Origin: Chloroflexota bacterium
GTDB lineage: Bacteria > Chloroflexota > Chloroflexia > Thermomicrobiales > UBA6265
Reading direction: 5' to 3'
NCBI GenBank assembly: GCA_023423795.1
Contig: JAFAEX010000127.1
Location: 1-56,181, forward strand
Length of the DNA stretch: 56,181 bases
Shown in pieces: positions 1 through 8,237 of this stretch (positions are counted from its first letter, which is position 1; each line of letters begins with the position of its first letter). The notes beneath the pieces are model-generated. The model saw only the letters and a program-made list of their open reading frames with translations, did not search any database and was not told the DNA's origin. Both the position numbers and the translations under genes were made by a program.

Positions 1-371
1 GCGTCGAGGCGGGCGAGGTCGCCGTCGCGCCCGAGCAGCGCGTGGCCGGCCTCGGCGCGCGGGCGCGGCAGGGCCGGGCCGAACGAGAGCGGAGCGGAGT
101 CCTTCGACCGGCGCGGCGGCCGCCCGACGACGACGCCGCTGGCGCGGGCAGCGGCGAGAAACCGTTCGCACTCGTTGCGGTCGCAGCCGAGACCGGCGCA
201 CAGCATGTCGATCGTGGCCCGCCGAGGCGCGCGCGCGATGCCGCGTTCGAGGTCGCTGATCGTGCGTTCGGCCACGCCGGTGAGGTCGGCGAGCGCGCGC
301 TGGGTTAGCCCCGAGGCCAACCGGGCTTCCCGCAACACGTCCGCGAATGGCTGCCGCCGATCCTGCTCCAT
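1..371 (-). CDS. Xre-family HTH regulator with probable ATPase domain (3' end cut by window edge)
   Basis: Partial gene. 123 complete codons are visible from an ATG at 369-371, reading left and running off the window. Residues 9-60 form a classical Xre helix-turn-helix (LTQRALADLTGVAERTISDL), which binds DNA. After a basic linker, residues about 110-123 read LLGRDGDLARLDA, the usual entry into the P-loop ATPase domain of large bacterial regulators of the NB-ARC/LuxR-like kind. The Walker A motif itself lies outside the window. The family is usually 700-1000 residues long with C-terminal repeats, so most of the gene is missing here. It is divergent from the cysteine-rich gene at 970. The HTH call is firm; the ATPase part is inference from one short motif. 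Confidence 0.8.
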   Translation of the reverse strand, partial: MEQDRRQPFADVLREARLASGLTQRALADLTGVAERTISDLERGIARAPRRATIDMLCAGLGCDRNECERFLAAARASGVVVGRPPRRSKDSAPLSFGPALPRPRAEAGHALLGRDGDLARLD

Positions 372-570
372 GGTGTGGATTAGAGCAAAATGCGTGCGCG
401 GCGTCAGCGCCGCCCACCGGGGCGCAATGATCCTGCCCCGCACATGCGCCGCGGTTCGGCCGGAGCGGCGGCGTTTCGTCGCGCCGTCGCCGACCGGCGG
501 CAGGCTGGCCCGCGAGCCCGCGGGAAGAATTGGCGCAGTTGAGGGATGCGCGCCTGATCAATCCACCCCA

Positions 571-606
571 CGATACGCACCGTGACGAAGCGGTCGGTGC
601 GTATCG
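571..606. repeat. perfect 12-bp inverted repeat in a long divergent intergenic region
   Basis: CGATACGCACCG at 571-582 is matched by its exact reverse complement at 595-606, with a 12-nt spacer. It sits in the ~600-bp gap (372-969) between the leftward regulator and the rightward cysteine-rich gene. No gene is recognised in that gap. There is no T-run, so it could be an operator or an RNA hairpin. Confidence 0.5.
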
Positions 607-969
607 GAATCGCGCCGCCACCGCCGCATGGGCGAAGGCTGGGAGTGGGGCGGAAGGCGGTTCGCCACCGGCACCGGGCGGACGGGACAGACCCGGCTCG
701 GACGCGGTCACGAATCGGACGGGCACCCACGGTGCGTCGGCGTCATCCGCCGGCCGTCGGGAACGGCCGACGTCCGACCGTCGCGGGCGCCCGGTTGGGT
801 TTCGTGGAAATCCCGTGGGTGCAGACGCCCTGCGGCACGCAAGAGTCAATTACCATTGGCTCAATCACAAATTGGCCCGTCGGCAGGATGCCGATCCCGT
901 CCCGCGCAGGGCGGGGTTGCGGGCCAGTGCGCCGTCCAACGGAGGACGGCTGGGGAGAACGGGGGGATC

Positions 970-1584
970 ATGGACGACGCGCGATTCGACGGGCTGGCGC
1001 GGCTGCTGGCGAAGGCGGGCTCCCGCCGCAACGCGGTGCGGGCGGCACTGGGGCTCGCCGCCGGCGCCGTGACCGGGCTGGTGGCGACCGAGACGAGCGC
1101 CAAGCGGCGCAAGGGCGGCCCGAGCGCGGCGGGGCCGTGCGGCAGCGGCAAGGTCAAGGACAACCGCTGCAAGCGCGACAGCCAATGCTGCACCAACATC
1201 TGCGAGCGCAACCTCAAGAACAAGGACAAGAAGGGCCGCTGCCGCTGCCGGAACTGGGGCGAGGCCTGCACCGAGGACCGCAACTGCTGCGTCCGCCGCG
1301 GGCAGCAGATGGTCTGCCTCGACGGCATCTGCACCTCCCCGACCTGCACCCCGCCCGCGAGCTGCGGTGTGGACGGCGATTGCTGCCCGGGGCAGGGATG
1401 CTTCGAAACGAACTGCTTGACGCTCTGCAACGCGGACTCCTGCCCCAACGGTTGCTGCATCGGGCCGACCATGTGCTTCCTCCACGAGGCGCAACCGCCG
1501 TCGGGCGGATTCTGCGGAACCGGCGGCGAAGCCTGCACGGTTTGCGCGGGTGACTGCGTGGACGGTATCTGCACGGAGGACTAG
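970..1584 (+). CDS. exported cysteine-rich repeat protein with twin-arginine signal
   Basis: 204 residues with 28 cysteines. Residues 1-40 are an export signal: a short polar start (MDDARFDGLARLLA), a twin-arginine pair (SRRNAVRAALG), an Ala/Gly-rich hydrophobic stretch and an ATETSA cleavage-like site. The mature part starts with a Lys/Arg-rich segment and then has repeated CxxD..CC..C modules (SQCC, NCC, DCC, GCC), so it is probably a disulfide-knotted extracellular or wall protein. The ATG at 970 is chosen because GGAGAAC lies just upstream and the signal starts there; the frame is open further upstream but shows no homology-like sequence. It shares its N-terminal layout with the gene at 40831-41703. 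The molecular function is unknown. Confidence 0.82.
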   Translation: MDDARFDGLARLLAKAGSRRNAVRAALGLAAGAVTGLVATETSAKRRKGGPSAAGPCGSGKVKDNRCKRDSQCCTNICERNLKNKDKKGRCRCRNWGEACTEDRNCCVRRGQQMVCLDGICTSPTCTPPASCGVDGDCCPGQGCFETNCLTLCNADSCPNGCCIGPTMCFLHEAQPPSGGFCGTGGEACTVCAGDCVDGICTED

Positions 1585-1782
1585 CCACGGGAGCGGAGAA
1601 CCAGGCCAACGGTCTGGTCAACGCCGAAGGCCCGTCCAACGAACGGCAACGGCGCTGCCGGATTGAGCAACGACGCCTCGCTGGTTCCGCGTTGTCCGGC
1701 TGAAGTTCTTTTCGCGACACGTGGCAAACGCGGGTTCGGCACCGAGACCCCAGTCCCGGCCGAAGAATCCGGAGCATCACAA

Positions 1783-1819
1783 GGCGCGGGCCCGGGCGAA
1801 AATCGCCCGGGCCCGCGCC
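1783..1819. terminator. strong 17-bp perfect hairpin, probable terminator
   Basis: GGCGCGGGCCCGGGCGA (1783-1799) and its exact reverse complement (1803-1819) are separated by AAA. It lies 200 bp downstream of the cysteine-rich gene and 190 bp upstream of the first sulfotransferase, so it may insulate them. There is no U-tract, so a factor-dependent or structural role is as likely as intrinsic termination. The gap 1585-2005 shows no gene. Confidence 0.5.
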
Positions 1820-2005
1820 ACATTCGCCGCCATCTTCCGGGCGCGCCGTGCAGGCGACGGGTCTGCCGGCAACGAACTGCTACACTTACCCGCCGGAGCA
1901 ACGCATCCGCGGCCACGCACCCCGACCCCGCGACGGCGGGTACGACGGGCGCGGGCGGCGAACGTACGCGGCGGGCGCTCCCCGCCGCCGGAGGAGCAGC
2001 GCCCG

Positions 2006-2722
2006 GTGCGCATCATCATCGCGGGGCCGCCGAAGGCCGGCAACGTCTGGCTCAAGTGCATCCTGGGCACCATCTACCAGTTGCGCCCGCTCGGCCTCAA
2101 GGAGACCCCGGCCCGCCCCTACCTTGACCTGTTCACGGAATGGGCCGCCGCCGGCAGCTTCGTGGACGGCTCGATCTTCCACCAGCACTACGACTACGAC
2201 CCGGAGCTGTGCGACGCCATCGACGCGCTGCCCGCCCACACCGTCACCATCATCCGCGACCCCTACGACACCTTCGTCTCCTCCTACCACACCATCCAGC
2301 AGTACACGGAGGAGGAAGGGCGCAAGGGCCGCCGCGCCCAGATCGCCGGCAAGCCGCTGGATTCGGAGGAGGTCTACGCCTACCTGCGCGCCGGCGGCTT
2401 CCGCAACAACATGAAGCGGGCGCAGGCCTGGGTCCAGAGCGGGCGCACCCACGTCGTCCGCTACGAAAAGCTTCACTCCGACCCGATCGCCGAACTGACC
2501 GCGGTGACGAACGCGATCGAGCCGGTGCCGGTCGAGCGGATCGAGGCGGCGCTGGATTACTGCTCCGCCGAGAACATGCGCAAGCGCGACAACACGAAGA
2601 AGCCGCACGTGCGCTCGGCCAAGGTCGGCGATTCGAAGCAGAGCCTCAACGAGCAGCACCTGGCCATCTTCCGCGAGATGCACGGGGACCTCATCCGGTC
2701 GCTCGGGTACGAGGTCCGGTAA
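2006..2722 (+). CDS. sulfotransferase-family protein, first of three tandem paralogues
   Basis: 238 residues. Three hallmarks of PAPS-dependent sulfotransferases are visible: a 5'-phosphosulfate loop near the start (PPKAGNVWLKCILG, residues about 7-20), the 3'-phosphate motif IIRDPYDTFVSSYH (about 85-98), and a C-terminal RSAKVGDSK (about 205-213) resembling the RKGxxGDWK loop. Such enzymes move a sulfuryl group from PAPS to a hydroxyl or amine; the acceptor is unknown. The GTG at 2006 is chosen because GGAGGAG precedes it and because both downstream paralogues begin at the same residue (RII/RIV). It is 35 bp ahead of the next copy and likely co-transcribed with it. No membrane segment is seen, so it is probably cytoplasmic. 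Confidence 0.85.
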   Translation: MRIIIAGPPKAGNVWLKCILGTIYQLRPLGLKETPARPYLDLFTEWAAAGSFVDGSIFHQHYDYDPELCDAIDALPAHTVTIIRDPYDTFVSSYHTIQQYTEEEGRKGRRAQIAGKPLDSEEVYAYLRAGGFRNNMKRAQAWVQSGRTHVVRYEKLHSDPIAELTAVTNAIEPVPVERIEAALDYCSAENMRKRDNTKKPHVRSAKVGDSKQSLNEQHLAIFREMHGDLIRSLGYEVR

Positions 2723-2757
2723 GCACGCCGATCCGCGTTCCAGGGGATTCTGAGCAG

Positions 2758-3489
2758 ATGCGCATCATCATCACGTCGCCGCCGAAGATGGGGAACAAGT
2801 GGCTCAAGTGCCTGCTCGGCACCATTTACGGGCTGGACTGGCTGCTGGGGGACAAGACCCCGGAAACCAACGCCTCCCAGTTCGAGCAGTGGATCGCCGA
2901 GGGCAACTTCGTCGATGGCGCCATCTTCCACCAGCATTGCCGCTTCACCCCGAAACTGTGCGACGTCATCGACGCGGTCCCGGCGCACGGCGTGACCATC
3001 GTCCGCGACCCCTACGACACCTTCGTCTCCCTGTTCTACTGGTTGCAGACGCGGGCGGAGTTCGACGAGGTGCGCGGCAAGGTGCGCCCACGCCATCGAC
3101 CGAAGGACCAGTTGATCGGCAAGCAGATCGGCGACCCCGAGGTGCTGGAGTTCCTGGCCACCAACTTCGGTGAGTACATCCGCCGCGCCGAAGGCTGGAT
3201 GAACTGCGGTCGCGTCGCCGTCACCCGCTACGAGAACCTGCACGCCGACCCGGTGGCCGAACTGACCAGGGTCACCGACGCCATCCAGCCGGTGGACCGG
3301 GCGACAATCGAAAACGCGATCGAGGCCTGCACGGCCGACAAGATGCGCTCGATGAGCAAGAAGATGGCGACCCACATCCGCACGGCGAAGGTCGGCGACT
3401 CGAAGGAAAGACTCTCGGAGGCGCACTACGCGATCTTCCGCGAGCAGTACGGCGACGTCATCCGCGCGCTTGGCTACGAGGTTCGCTAA
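2758..3489 (+). CDS. sulfotransferase-family protein, second tandem paralogue
   Basis: 243 residues starting MRIIITSPPKMGNKWLK, so the PAPS loop is at the very N-terminus. The 3'-phosphate motif IVRDPYDTFVSLFY follows at about 83, and RTAKVGDSK near 210. It aligns over its whole length with its two neighbours, ending in the shared tail ALGYEVR. It differs most in the middle segment (residues about 90-135), where acceptor specificity would be expected. The ATG at 2758 follows AGGGGATTCTGAGCAG. It is flanked by paralogues with gaps of 35 and 32 bp, indicating one transcript and origin by tandem duplication. The acceptor substrate is not predictable. Confidence 0.85.
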   Translation: MRIIITSPPKMGNKWLKCLLGTIYGLDWLLGDKTPETNASQFEQWIAEGNFVDGAIFHQHCRFTPKLCDVIDAVPAHGVTIVRDPYDTFVSLFYWLQTRAEFDEVRGKVRPRHRPKDQLIGKQIGDPEVLEFLATNFGEYIRRAEGWMNCGRVAVTRYENLHADPVAELTRVTDAIQPVDRATIENAIEACTADKMRSMSKKMATHIRTAKVGDSKERLSEAHYAIFREQYGDVIRALGYEVR

Positions 3490-3521
3490 CGCGCCCGGGC
3501 GCGCGGGAGGGAGAACGGCCG

Positions 3522-4241
3522 GTGCGGATCGTCGTGGCGTCGGCGCCGAAGATGGGCAACCACTGGATCAAGTGCCTGCTCGGCGAGATCTACGGCCTGA
3601 ACCAGATCGCGGGCGAAGACAAACAGCGGGTGACCCGCGACGACTACCCGGCCTGGGTGGCGGACGGGAACTTCCCCGACGGCTCGATCATGCACATGCA
3701 CAACCGGTTCAAGACCCGCCTGTGCAACGTGATCGAACAGACTCCCGCCCACCTGTTCACCATCGTGCGCGACCCGTACGACGCCTTCGTCTCCATGTAC
3801 CACTGGAACCAGGAACGGGTGGCGCGCGACCTCGACAAGGGCCGCGACCGCCCGCGCCACCTGCTGGCGGGTAAACCGCTCGACGACCCGGACGCGGTTC
3901 GTTTCATCGCCGAGCATTACGGCACGACGATCGCCCACGCCCTCGGCTGGGTCCACAGCGGGCGGGCGGTGGTGGTCCGCTACGAAAACCTGCACGCCGA
4001 CCCGGTGGCGGAACTGACTCGCGCCACCCGGCAGATCGAGCCGGCCGACCCGGAGCGCATCGCGGCCGCGATCGAAGCCTGCCGGGCCGACGTCATGCGC
4101 CAGCGGTCGGAGAAGATGCAATGGCACGTGCGCGGCGGCCGGGTGGGCGATTCCCGCCAGACGCTGGGACCGGCGCACCTGGCGGCGTTCCGGGAACACC
4201 ACGCCGACGCCATCCGGTCGCTCGGCTACGAGGTGCGCTAG
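3522..4241 (+). CDS. sulfotransferase-family protein, third tandem paralogue
   Basis: 239 residues, GTG start with GGGAGGGAGA upstream. It carries the same three motifs: APKMGNHWIKCLLG at the N-terminus, IVRDPYDAFVSMYH at about 84, and RGGRVGDSR near 208. It also has the shared C-terminus SLGYEVR. A His-x-His signature found in all three (IFHQH / IFHQH / IMHMH, residues about 56-60) follows a conserved DG[SA]I and may contain the catalytic base; that assignment is inference. This copy uses Arg in places where the first two use Lys, suggesting it is the most diverged. It ends the cluster; a small unknown gene follows 81 bp later. Confidence 0.85.
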   Translation: MRIVVASAPKMGNHWIKCLLGEIYGLNQIAGEDKQRVTRDDYPAWVADGNFPDGSIMHMHNRFKTRLCNVIEQTPAHLFTIVRDPYDAFVSMYHWNQERVARDLDKGRDRPRHLLAGKPLDDPDAVRFIAEHYGTTIAHALGWVHSGRAVVVRYENLHADPVAELTRATRQIEPADPERIAAAIEACRADVMRQRSEKMQWHVRGGRVGDSRQTLGPAHLAAFREHHADAIRSLGYEVR

Positions 4242-4322
4242 CATTCCCGGCTGGCTGACCCCGCCGACAAGCACCCACCACGCCGCCCTCGCGGCGTATA
4301 CAGGACAGGAAGGGATTGCCCG

Positions 4323-4589
4323 ATGCAGTTCGAAATGATCGCCAAGGCCGACGCGCCCGCCCAGGGCCCGGAGCGCCGCAAGCGCCGGATGCCGCAGATC
4401 GAGGAACTGGTCGGCCAACTGGAAGCCGGCCGGGTGGCGCGCATCCAGCTCGGCGAGAACGAGAAGCCGCGGCCGATCATCGAGGCGGTCTACAAGGCCG
4501 CCGCCCGGCAGAACAAGGTCGTGGACGTCTGGGAAGTCGGCGGCCTGCTCTACGCGGAGGCCGTCGGCGGCGACACCGAGGCCAGTTGA
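4323..4589 (+). CDS. small conserved-looking hypothetical protein downstream of the sulfotransferases
   Basis: 88 residues, ATG at 4323 preceded by AGGAAGGGATTGCCCG. It is charged and has no signal or membrane segment. A basic patch (ERRKRRM, about 18-24) leads into a helix-like segment (PQIEELVGQLEAGRVARIQL), then IIEAVYKAAARQNKVVDVWEVGG. The layout resembles small adaptor or DNA-binding proteins, but I do not recognise a family. Codon use matches the neighbours and the Shine-Dalgarno is good, so it is probably real. It may belong to the sulfotransferase transcript. Confidence 0.6.
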   Translation: MQFEMIAKADAPAQGPERRKRRMPQIEELVGQLEAGRVARIQLGENEKPRPIIEAVYKAAARQNKVVDVWEVGGLLYAEAVGGDTEAS

Positions 4590-4763
4590 TCTCGCTCCCC
4601 GCCCGGCAGTCGTCTGCCCGTCCGTCCGCGCCATGCCGCCAGGACGGGGCACTGCCGACGACGGCCGGGCTATCATCGCCGCACGCGCCATCCTGACGGG
4701 CAGGCGGAACGCGCCGAGGGCGTGGTCGGCGCTGCCCATCGTCACGCACCCGAGGCCGACGCC

Positions 4764-5720
4764 ATGCCGCCGCTCGACCTCGCCATCACCATCCTGATCG
4801 GCGTCTTCGCCGTGCTCGGGTTCGCCCGCGGCTTCGTCCGCGGCGCGCTCGACCTCGTGTTGCTCGCCGCCGGGCTGGCCATCGCGGCGCGGTTCTCACC
4901 CGCCGCCGCGCGCGTGCTGTCCGACGGCGGGGTGCCGGCGGGCATCGCCCCGGCGGCCGGGTTCATCGTGCTGCTCTTCGCGACGATGCTGATCGGCGGC
5001 ATCGCGCTGCGGTTCGCACTGGCCCCGGTGCGGGCGATCCCGTTGCCGCCGCCGCTGCCGTTCCTCAACCGGCTGCTCGGGCTCGCGCCGGGCGCGGTCA
5101 AGGGCGCGATCGCGGCGGTCGTGCTGCTGACGCCGCTCTCGATCTGGCAAGGCGACCTCGGGCTGGCGCCGTACTTCGCCGAGTCGCGGCTCGCGCCCGC
5201 GCTCATGTCGGCGGCGAACCGGGGCATCGGCGAAGCGATCGACGGGTTCGGGCGGCGCCTGTCCGAGTTTTCGATCCCGCTCGATGCCGGGCCGGAGGGG
5301 CGTACGCTGCCGTTCCGCGTGACCGACGGCCTGGTCGTCGATCGCGACGCCGAAACGGAGATGCTTGCCCTCGTCAACGCCGAGCGGGACCGCGCCGGGC
5401 TGGCCCCGCTGGAAGCGGACGAGCGCCTCGCCACCGTTGCCCGCACCCACGCGGACGAGATGTTCCGCCTCGGCTATTTCGCCCACCAGTCGCCGGTCAC
5501 CGGCGAGGTCGTCGATAGGCTGGACGCCGCCGGCCTCGCCTGGCTCGTCACCGGCGAGAATCTCGCGCTGGCGCGGGACGTTGCCGAAGCGCACGAGGGG
5601 CTGATGGACAGCCCCGGCCACCGCGCCAACATCCTCAACCCGGCGTTCACGCGGGTCGGCATCGGCATCATCCGCAGCCCCGCCAACGGCGTGATGGTCA
5701 CGCAGGTGTTCGCCGCGTGA
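4764..5720 (+). CDS. CvpA-like membrane domain fused to a CAP/SCP (YkwD-type) domain
   Basis: 318 residues. Residues 1-165 are hydrophobic, with about four membrane helices and the CvpA-like entry LDLAITILIGVFAVLGFARGF. Residues about 200-318 are a CAP (cysteine-rich secretory, antigen 5, PR-1) domain: ALVNAERDRAGL, the histidine-bearing RTHADEM and GYFAHQSP, TGENLA, and DSPGHRANILNPAFTRVGIG. The CAP domain should lie outside the membrane. Related CvpA-CAP proteins occur in Gram-positive and Chloroflexota genomes; the biochemical role is not settled. The ATG at 4764 is preferred because hydrophobic sequence begins there; the frame is open to a GTG at 4722. Confidence 0.82.
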   Translation: MPPLDLAITILIGVFAVLGFARGFVRGALDLVLLAAGLAIAARFSPAAARVLSDGGVPAGIAPAAGFIVLLFATMLIGGIALRFALAPVRAIPLPPPLPFLNRLLGLAPGAVKGAIAAVVLLTPLSIWQGDLGLAPYFAESRLAPALMSAANRGIGEAIDGFGRRLSEFSIPLDAGPEGRTLPFRVTDGLVVDRDAETEMLALVNAERDRAGLAPLEADERLATVARTHADEMFRLGYFAHQSPVTGEVVDRLDAAGLAWLVTGENLALARDVAEAHEGLMDSPGHRANILNPAFTRVGIGIIRSPANGVMVTQVFAA

Positions 5721-5721
5721 C

Positions 5722-5796
5722 GAGGCGACAGGCGACAGGCGGATGCTCAATGACACCTTCGGTGCATCTCGCTTGTCGCCTGTCGCCTGTCGCCTC
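5722..5796. repeat. inverted 7-nt repeat arrays between convergent genes (terminator-like)
   Basis: A 20-bp left arm (5722-5741) built of AGGCGAC units is the exact reverse complement of a right arm (5777-5796) with three GTCGCCT units. The right arm overlaps the stop codon of the leftward gene at 5795. It is placed between two converging genes, so the RNA hairpin would serve as a bidirectional terminator. Confidence 0.7.
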
Positions 5797-6025
5797 AAAC
5801 CTTGTCCGGCAGCGTGATGCCGGCGGCGGCGAGTTGGCGGGCGATCCGCTCGTTGTTGATCAGGATCAGGTCGGCGGCACGCTGGTAGGCCGCGGCGGCG
5901 ACCATCCGCATCAAGTCGCCGTAGGCGCCGAGGTGCTCCGCTTCCTCCTGCAATTCGTCGAGGGCGTCCATCCGCCGTGCGATCTCGGCCTGCAACTCGC
6001 CGTAGCCCAGTCCCACCGTCGCCAT
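5795..6025 (-). CDS. small helical hypothetical protein
   Basis: 76 residues, ATG at 6023-6025 with AAGGGGAG upstream on the minus strand. It is predicted all-helical and coiled-coil-like: LQAEIARRMDALDELQEEAEHLGAYGDLMRM style heptads rich in Glu, Leu and Ala, then AAYQRAADLILINNERIARQL. There is no signal or membrane segment. It is not recognised as a known family. It converges on the CvpA-CAP gene, and its stop codon lies inside the inverted 7-nt repeat. It may act as a small oligomerising or regulatory protein, but nothing in the context says which. Confidence 0.62.
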   Translation of the reverse strand: MATVGLGYGELQAEIARRMDALDELQEEAEHLGAYGDLMRMVAAAAYQRAADLILINNERIARQLAAAGITLPDKV

Positions 6026-6161
6026 CCGGCACTCCCCTTCCCTGCGTGGCCCGCCTCCTGCATAGCGGGTGGTAGAGTGTAGGGCCGCCGCGGGCAGGGT
6101 CGCCCGCAGGCGCCAACCGGCCGTCGGCTACACGGGAAGGCAGCACGGGGGAGACGCGCGC

Positions 6162-7139
6162 GTGGACATCATCCTGCCGGTCGCGGGACTGGGCAGCCGG
6201 CTTCGGCCGCACACCTGGACCAAACCGAAGCCGCTGGTTTCGATCGCCGGCAAACCGATCCTCGAGCACGTGCTGGATCGCGTGCTGCCGCTGGAACCGA
6301 CCCGGCTGGTGTTCATCACCGGCTACCTCGGCGACCAGATCGAGGCGTGGGCGCGCGACCGCTACCCCACCCTGGATCTGGCTTTCGTCGAGCAGCCGGA
6401 AATGAAGGGGCAGACCGACGCCATCGTTCGCACCCGCCACCTCGTCTCCGGCGACGCGCTGATCCTCTTCCCGGACATGCTCTTCGAGGCCGACTTCTCG
6501 GGCCTGCGCGGGTCCGACGCCGACGCGGTGATGTTCACCAAGGAGGTCGAGGACCCCTCGGCGCTCGGCGTCGCGGTGGTCGAAGACGGCCGCATCACCA
6601 AACTGGTCGAAAAGCCGCAGGAGCCGATCTCCAACCTCGCCGTCATCGGCATCTACTACGTCCGCGAGATGCCGAAGTTGTTCGAGGCCATCGACGAGCA
6701 GATGCGGCGCGGCATCTCCCTGAAGAACGAATACTTCATCGCCGACGCAATCCAACTCATGATCGACGCCGGCGCGCGGGTCGTCACCGCCCCGGTGACG
6801 GAGTGGGAAGACTGCGGCAGCGTCGAGAACCTGCTGGCCACCAACGCCTGGCTGCTGGAACGGATGCGCCCGGATATCCCGAGCACGCCGGGCGCGGTCG
6901 TGGTCGCCCCGTCCGTCGTCCACGAGTCGGCGGTGCTGGACAACTGCGTGATCGGGCCGCACGCCAGCATCGGCGCCGGCGTCACCGTCCGCAACGCCGT
7001 GCTGCGCGATTGCGTGGTCGAGGCCAACGCCACGATTGAGGGCGTCGTGGCGTCGCACGCCCTGATCGGGCGGCGGGCGCGGGTGACCGGTTCCCCGGCG
7101 GCGTTCAACGTCGGCGACGATTCGTGGGTGACGGCGTGA
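6162..7139 (+). CDS. sugar-phosphate nucleotidyltransferase with C-terminal left-handed beta-helix
   Basis: 325 residues. The N-terminal nucleotidyltransferase fold opens with ILPVAGLGSRLRPHT and TKPKPL, the NTP-binding signature, followed by FPDMLFEADF with the metal-binding Asp and VEKPQEP. Residues about 245-325 contain hexapeptide-type repeats (VIGPHASIGAGVTVRNAVLRD), typical of the LbH domain of RmlA-like/GlmU-like enzymes. It would make an NDP-sugar from a sugar-1-phosphate; glucose-1-phosphate with dTTP or UTP is the commonest case, unproved here. The GTG at 6162 is chosen for the CGGGGGAGA upstream and because the fold begins there. It overlaps prmA by 4 bp. Confidence 0.85.
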   Translation: MDIILPVAGLGSRLRPHTWTKPKPLVSIAGKPILEHVLDRVLPLEPTRLVFITGYLGDQIEAWARDRYPTLDLAFVEQPEMKGQTDAIVRTRHLVSGDALILFPDMLFEADFSGLRGSDADAVMFTKEVEDPSALGVAVVEDGRITKLVEKPQEPISNLAVIGIYYVREMPKLFEAIDEQMRRGISLKNEYFIADAIQLMIDAGARVVTAPVTEWEDCGSVENLLATNAWLLERMRPDIPSTPGAVVVAPSVVHESAVLDNCVIGPHASIGAGVTVRNAVLRDCVVEANATIEGVVASHALIGRRARVTGSPAAFNVGDDSWVTA

Positions 7140-8071
7140 GCGACGCACCAGCAACCGGAGCCGGCGCCTGGCTCGAACTGGCCGTCGAATGCGACCACGA
7201 GGCGGTCGAGCCGGTCAGCGAACTGTTCGCCCGCTACGGCTTCAACGAAGGCGTGGTCATCGAGGAGCCGTTCACGCAGGACCAGGACGGCGACAACCTC
7301 GCGGTCGATCCCACCCGCCCGGTGACGGTGCGGACCTTCCTCGCCGCCGCCGACGCGAAGCCGGAGGACATCGAATCCATCCGGCAGGCGCTCTGGCACC
7401 TCGGGCGGATGCGCCACGTCGGCGACCTCGTCGTTTCCGAGCGGCAGGAGGAGGACTGGGCGAACGCCTGGAAATCCCACTTCACCGTCCACCGCATCGG
7501 GCGCAAGACGTCGGTGCGCGCCCCGTGGCACGATGCCCCGCCGCCCGAGGGCGAGGTCACGATCGTGCTGGACCCGGGCATGGCGTTCGGCACCGGGCTG
7601 CACCCGACCACCCGGCTGGCGATGCACCTGTGCGAAGACGAACTCCGCCCGGGCATGGCGGTCATCGACGTCGGGACCGGCTCCGGCGTGCTGGCGATCG
7701 CGGCGCTGCTACACGGCGCGGCGCGGGTGGACGCGGTGGACATCGAGCCGGTCGCCGTCCGCGCCACCCGCGAGAACGCCGAGCGCAACGGGGTCGGCGA
7801 TCGCCTCCGGGCCGAGGTGGGCAGCGTCGGCCCGGGCGCGCCGTTCACCGAAACGTACGACCTGGTGCTGGCAAACATCATCGCACGCGTGCTGATCGAA
7901 CTGGCCGACGGGCTGGTCGCCGCCGTCCGCCCCGGCGGTACGCTGGTGCTGAGCGGAGTGATCGAGCCGCGAGAGGCCGACGTGCGGGCCGCGTTCGACG
8001 AGCGCGGCATGGTCTTCGAGCGGCGCGAGCAGATCGAGGACTGGATCGGGTTCGTCTACCGCAAGCCGTAG
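7136..8071 (+). CDS. prmA: ribosomal protein L11 methyltransferase
   Basis: 311 residues, close to the usual PrmA length. The N-terminal ~110 residues form the substrate-recognition domain. The SAM-dependent methyltransferase domain follows: FGTGLHPTTRLAM, motif I VIDVGTGSGVLAIAA, motif II VDAVDIEP, and the NIIA motif (LVLANIIARVL) characteristic of PrmA. It trimethylates ribosomal protein L11 in the cytoplasm. The GTG at 7136 overlaps the upstream TGA as GTGA, with GGGTGA ahead of it, so translational coupling with the nucleotidyltransferase is likely; a GTG at 7124 is also open. Confidence 0.9.
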   Translation: MSDAPATGAGAWLELAVECDHEAVEPVSELFARYGFNEGVVIEEPFTQDQDGDNLAVDPTRPVTVRTFLAAADAKPEDIESIRQALWHLGRMRHVGDLVVSERQEEDWANAWKSHFTVHRIGRKTSVRAPWHDAPPPEGEVTIVLDPGMAFGTGLHPTTRLAMHLCEDELRPGMAVIDVGTGSGVLAIAALLHGAARVDAVDIEPVAVRATRENAERNGVGDRLRAEVGSVGPGAPFTETYDLVLANIIARVLIELADGLVAAVRPGGTLVLSGVIEPREADVRAAFDERGMVFERREQIEDWIGFVYRKP

Positions 8072-8072
8072 C

Positions 8073-8156
8073 GCCGAGTGCCGAGTGCCGAGTGCCGAGT
8101 GCCGAGTGCCGAGTGCCGAGTGCCGAGTGCCGAGTGCCGAGTGCCGAGTGCCGAGT
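8073..8156 (+). repeat. minisatellite: 12 exact tandem copies of a 7-mer (GCCGAGT)
   Basis: Twelve uninterrupted, identical copies start one base after the prmA stop codon. The unit is not a multiple of 3 and the array is untranslated. Perfect identity implies recent expansion by slippage, so copy number probably varies between strains. Confidence 0.95.
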
Positions 8157-8186
8157 GTCAAAATGGTAGGTTCGCTCGGCACGTGG

Positions 8187-8218
8187 TGCTTGCCGACTTG
8201 CCGACTTGCTGACTCGGC
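8187..8218 (+). repeat. short 8-nt tandem repeat (CTTGCCGA-like)
   Basis: About three to four copies of an 8-nt unit (GCTTGCCG, ACTTGCCG, ACTTGCTG, ACTCGGCG) lie 20 bp upstream of the start of the gene at 8238 and 30 bp after the 12-copy 7-mer array. Confidence 0.7.
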
Positions 8219-8237
8219 GATTGGATGAGGATCGAAC

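Noticed and set aside
404..730. Possible genes in the 372-969 gap (minus 404-730, plus 175-585)
   Set aside because: They are Arg/Pro-rich with no start context or domain; the gap is better read as a regulatory region.
4896..7154. 752-residue open frame on the minus strand
   Set aside because: It is an antisense shadow of the CvpA-CAP, nucleotidyltransferase and small genes; its sequence is Arg/Gly/Asp-rich without domain signatures, as expected for high-GC antisense frames.
8073..8156. CRISPR-like repeat array
   Set aside because: The 7-mers are contiguous with no spacers, and no cas genes are present.
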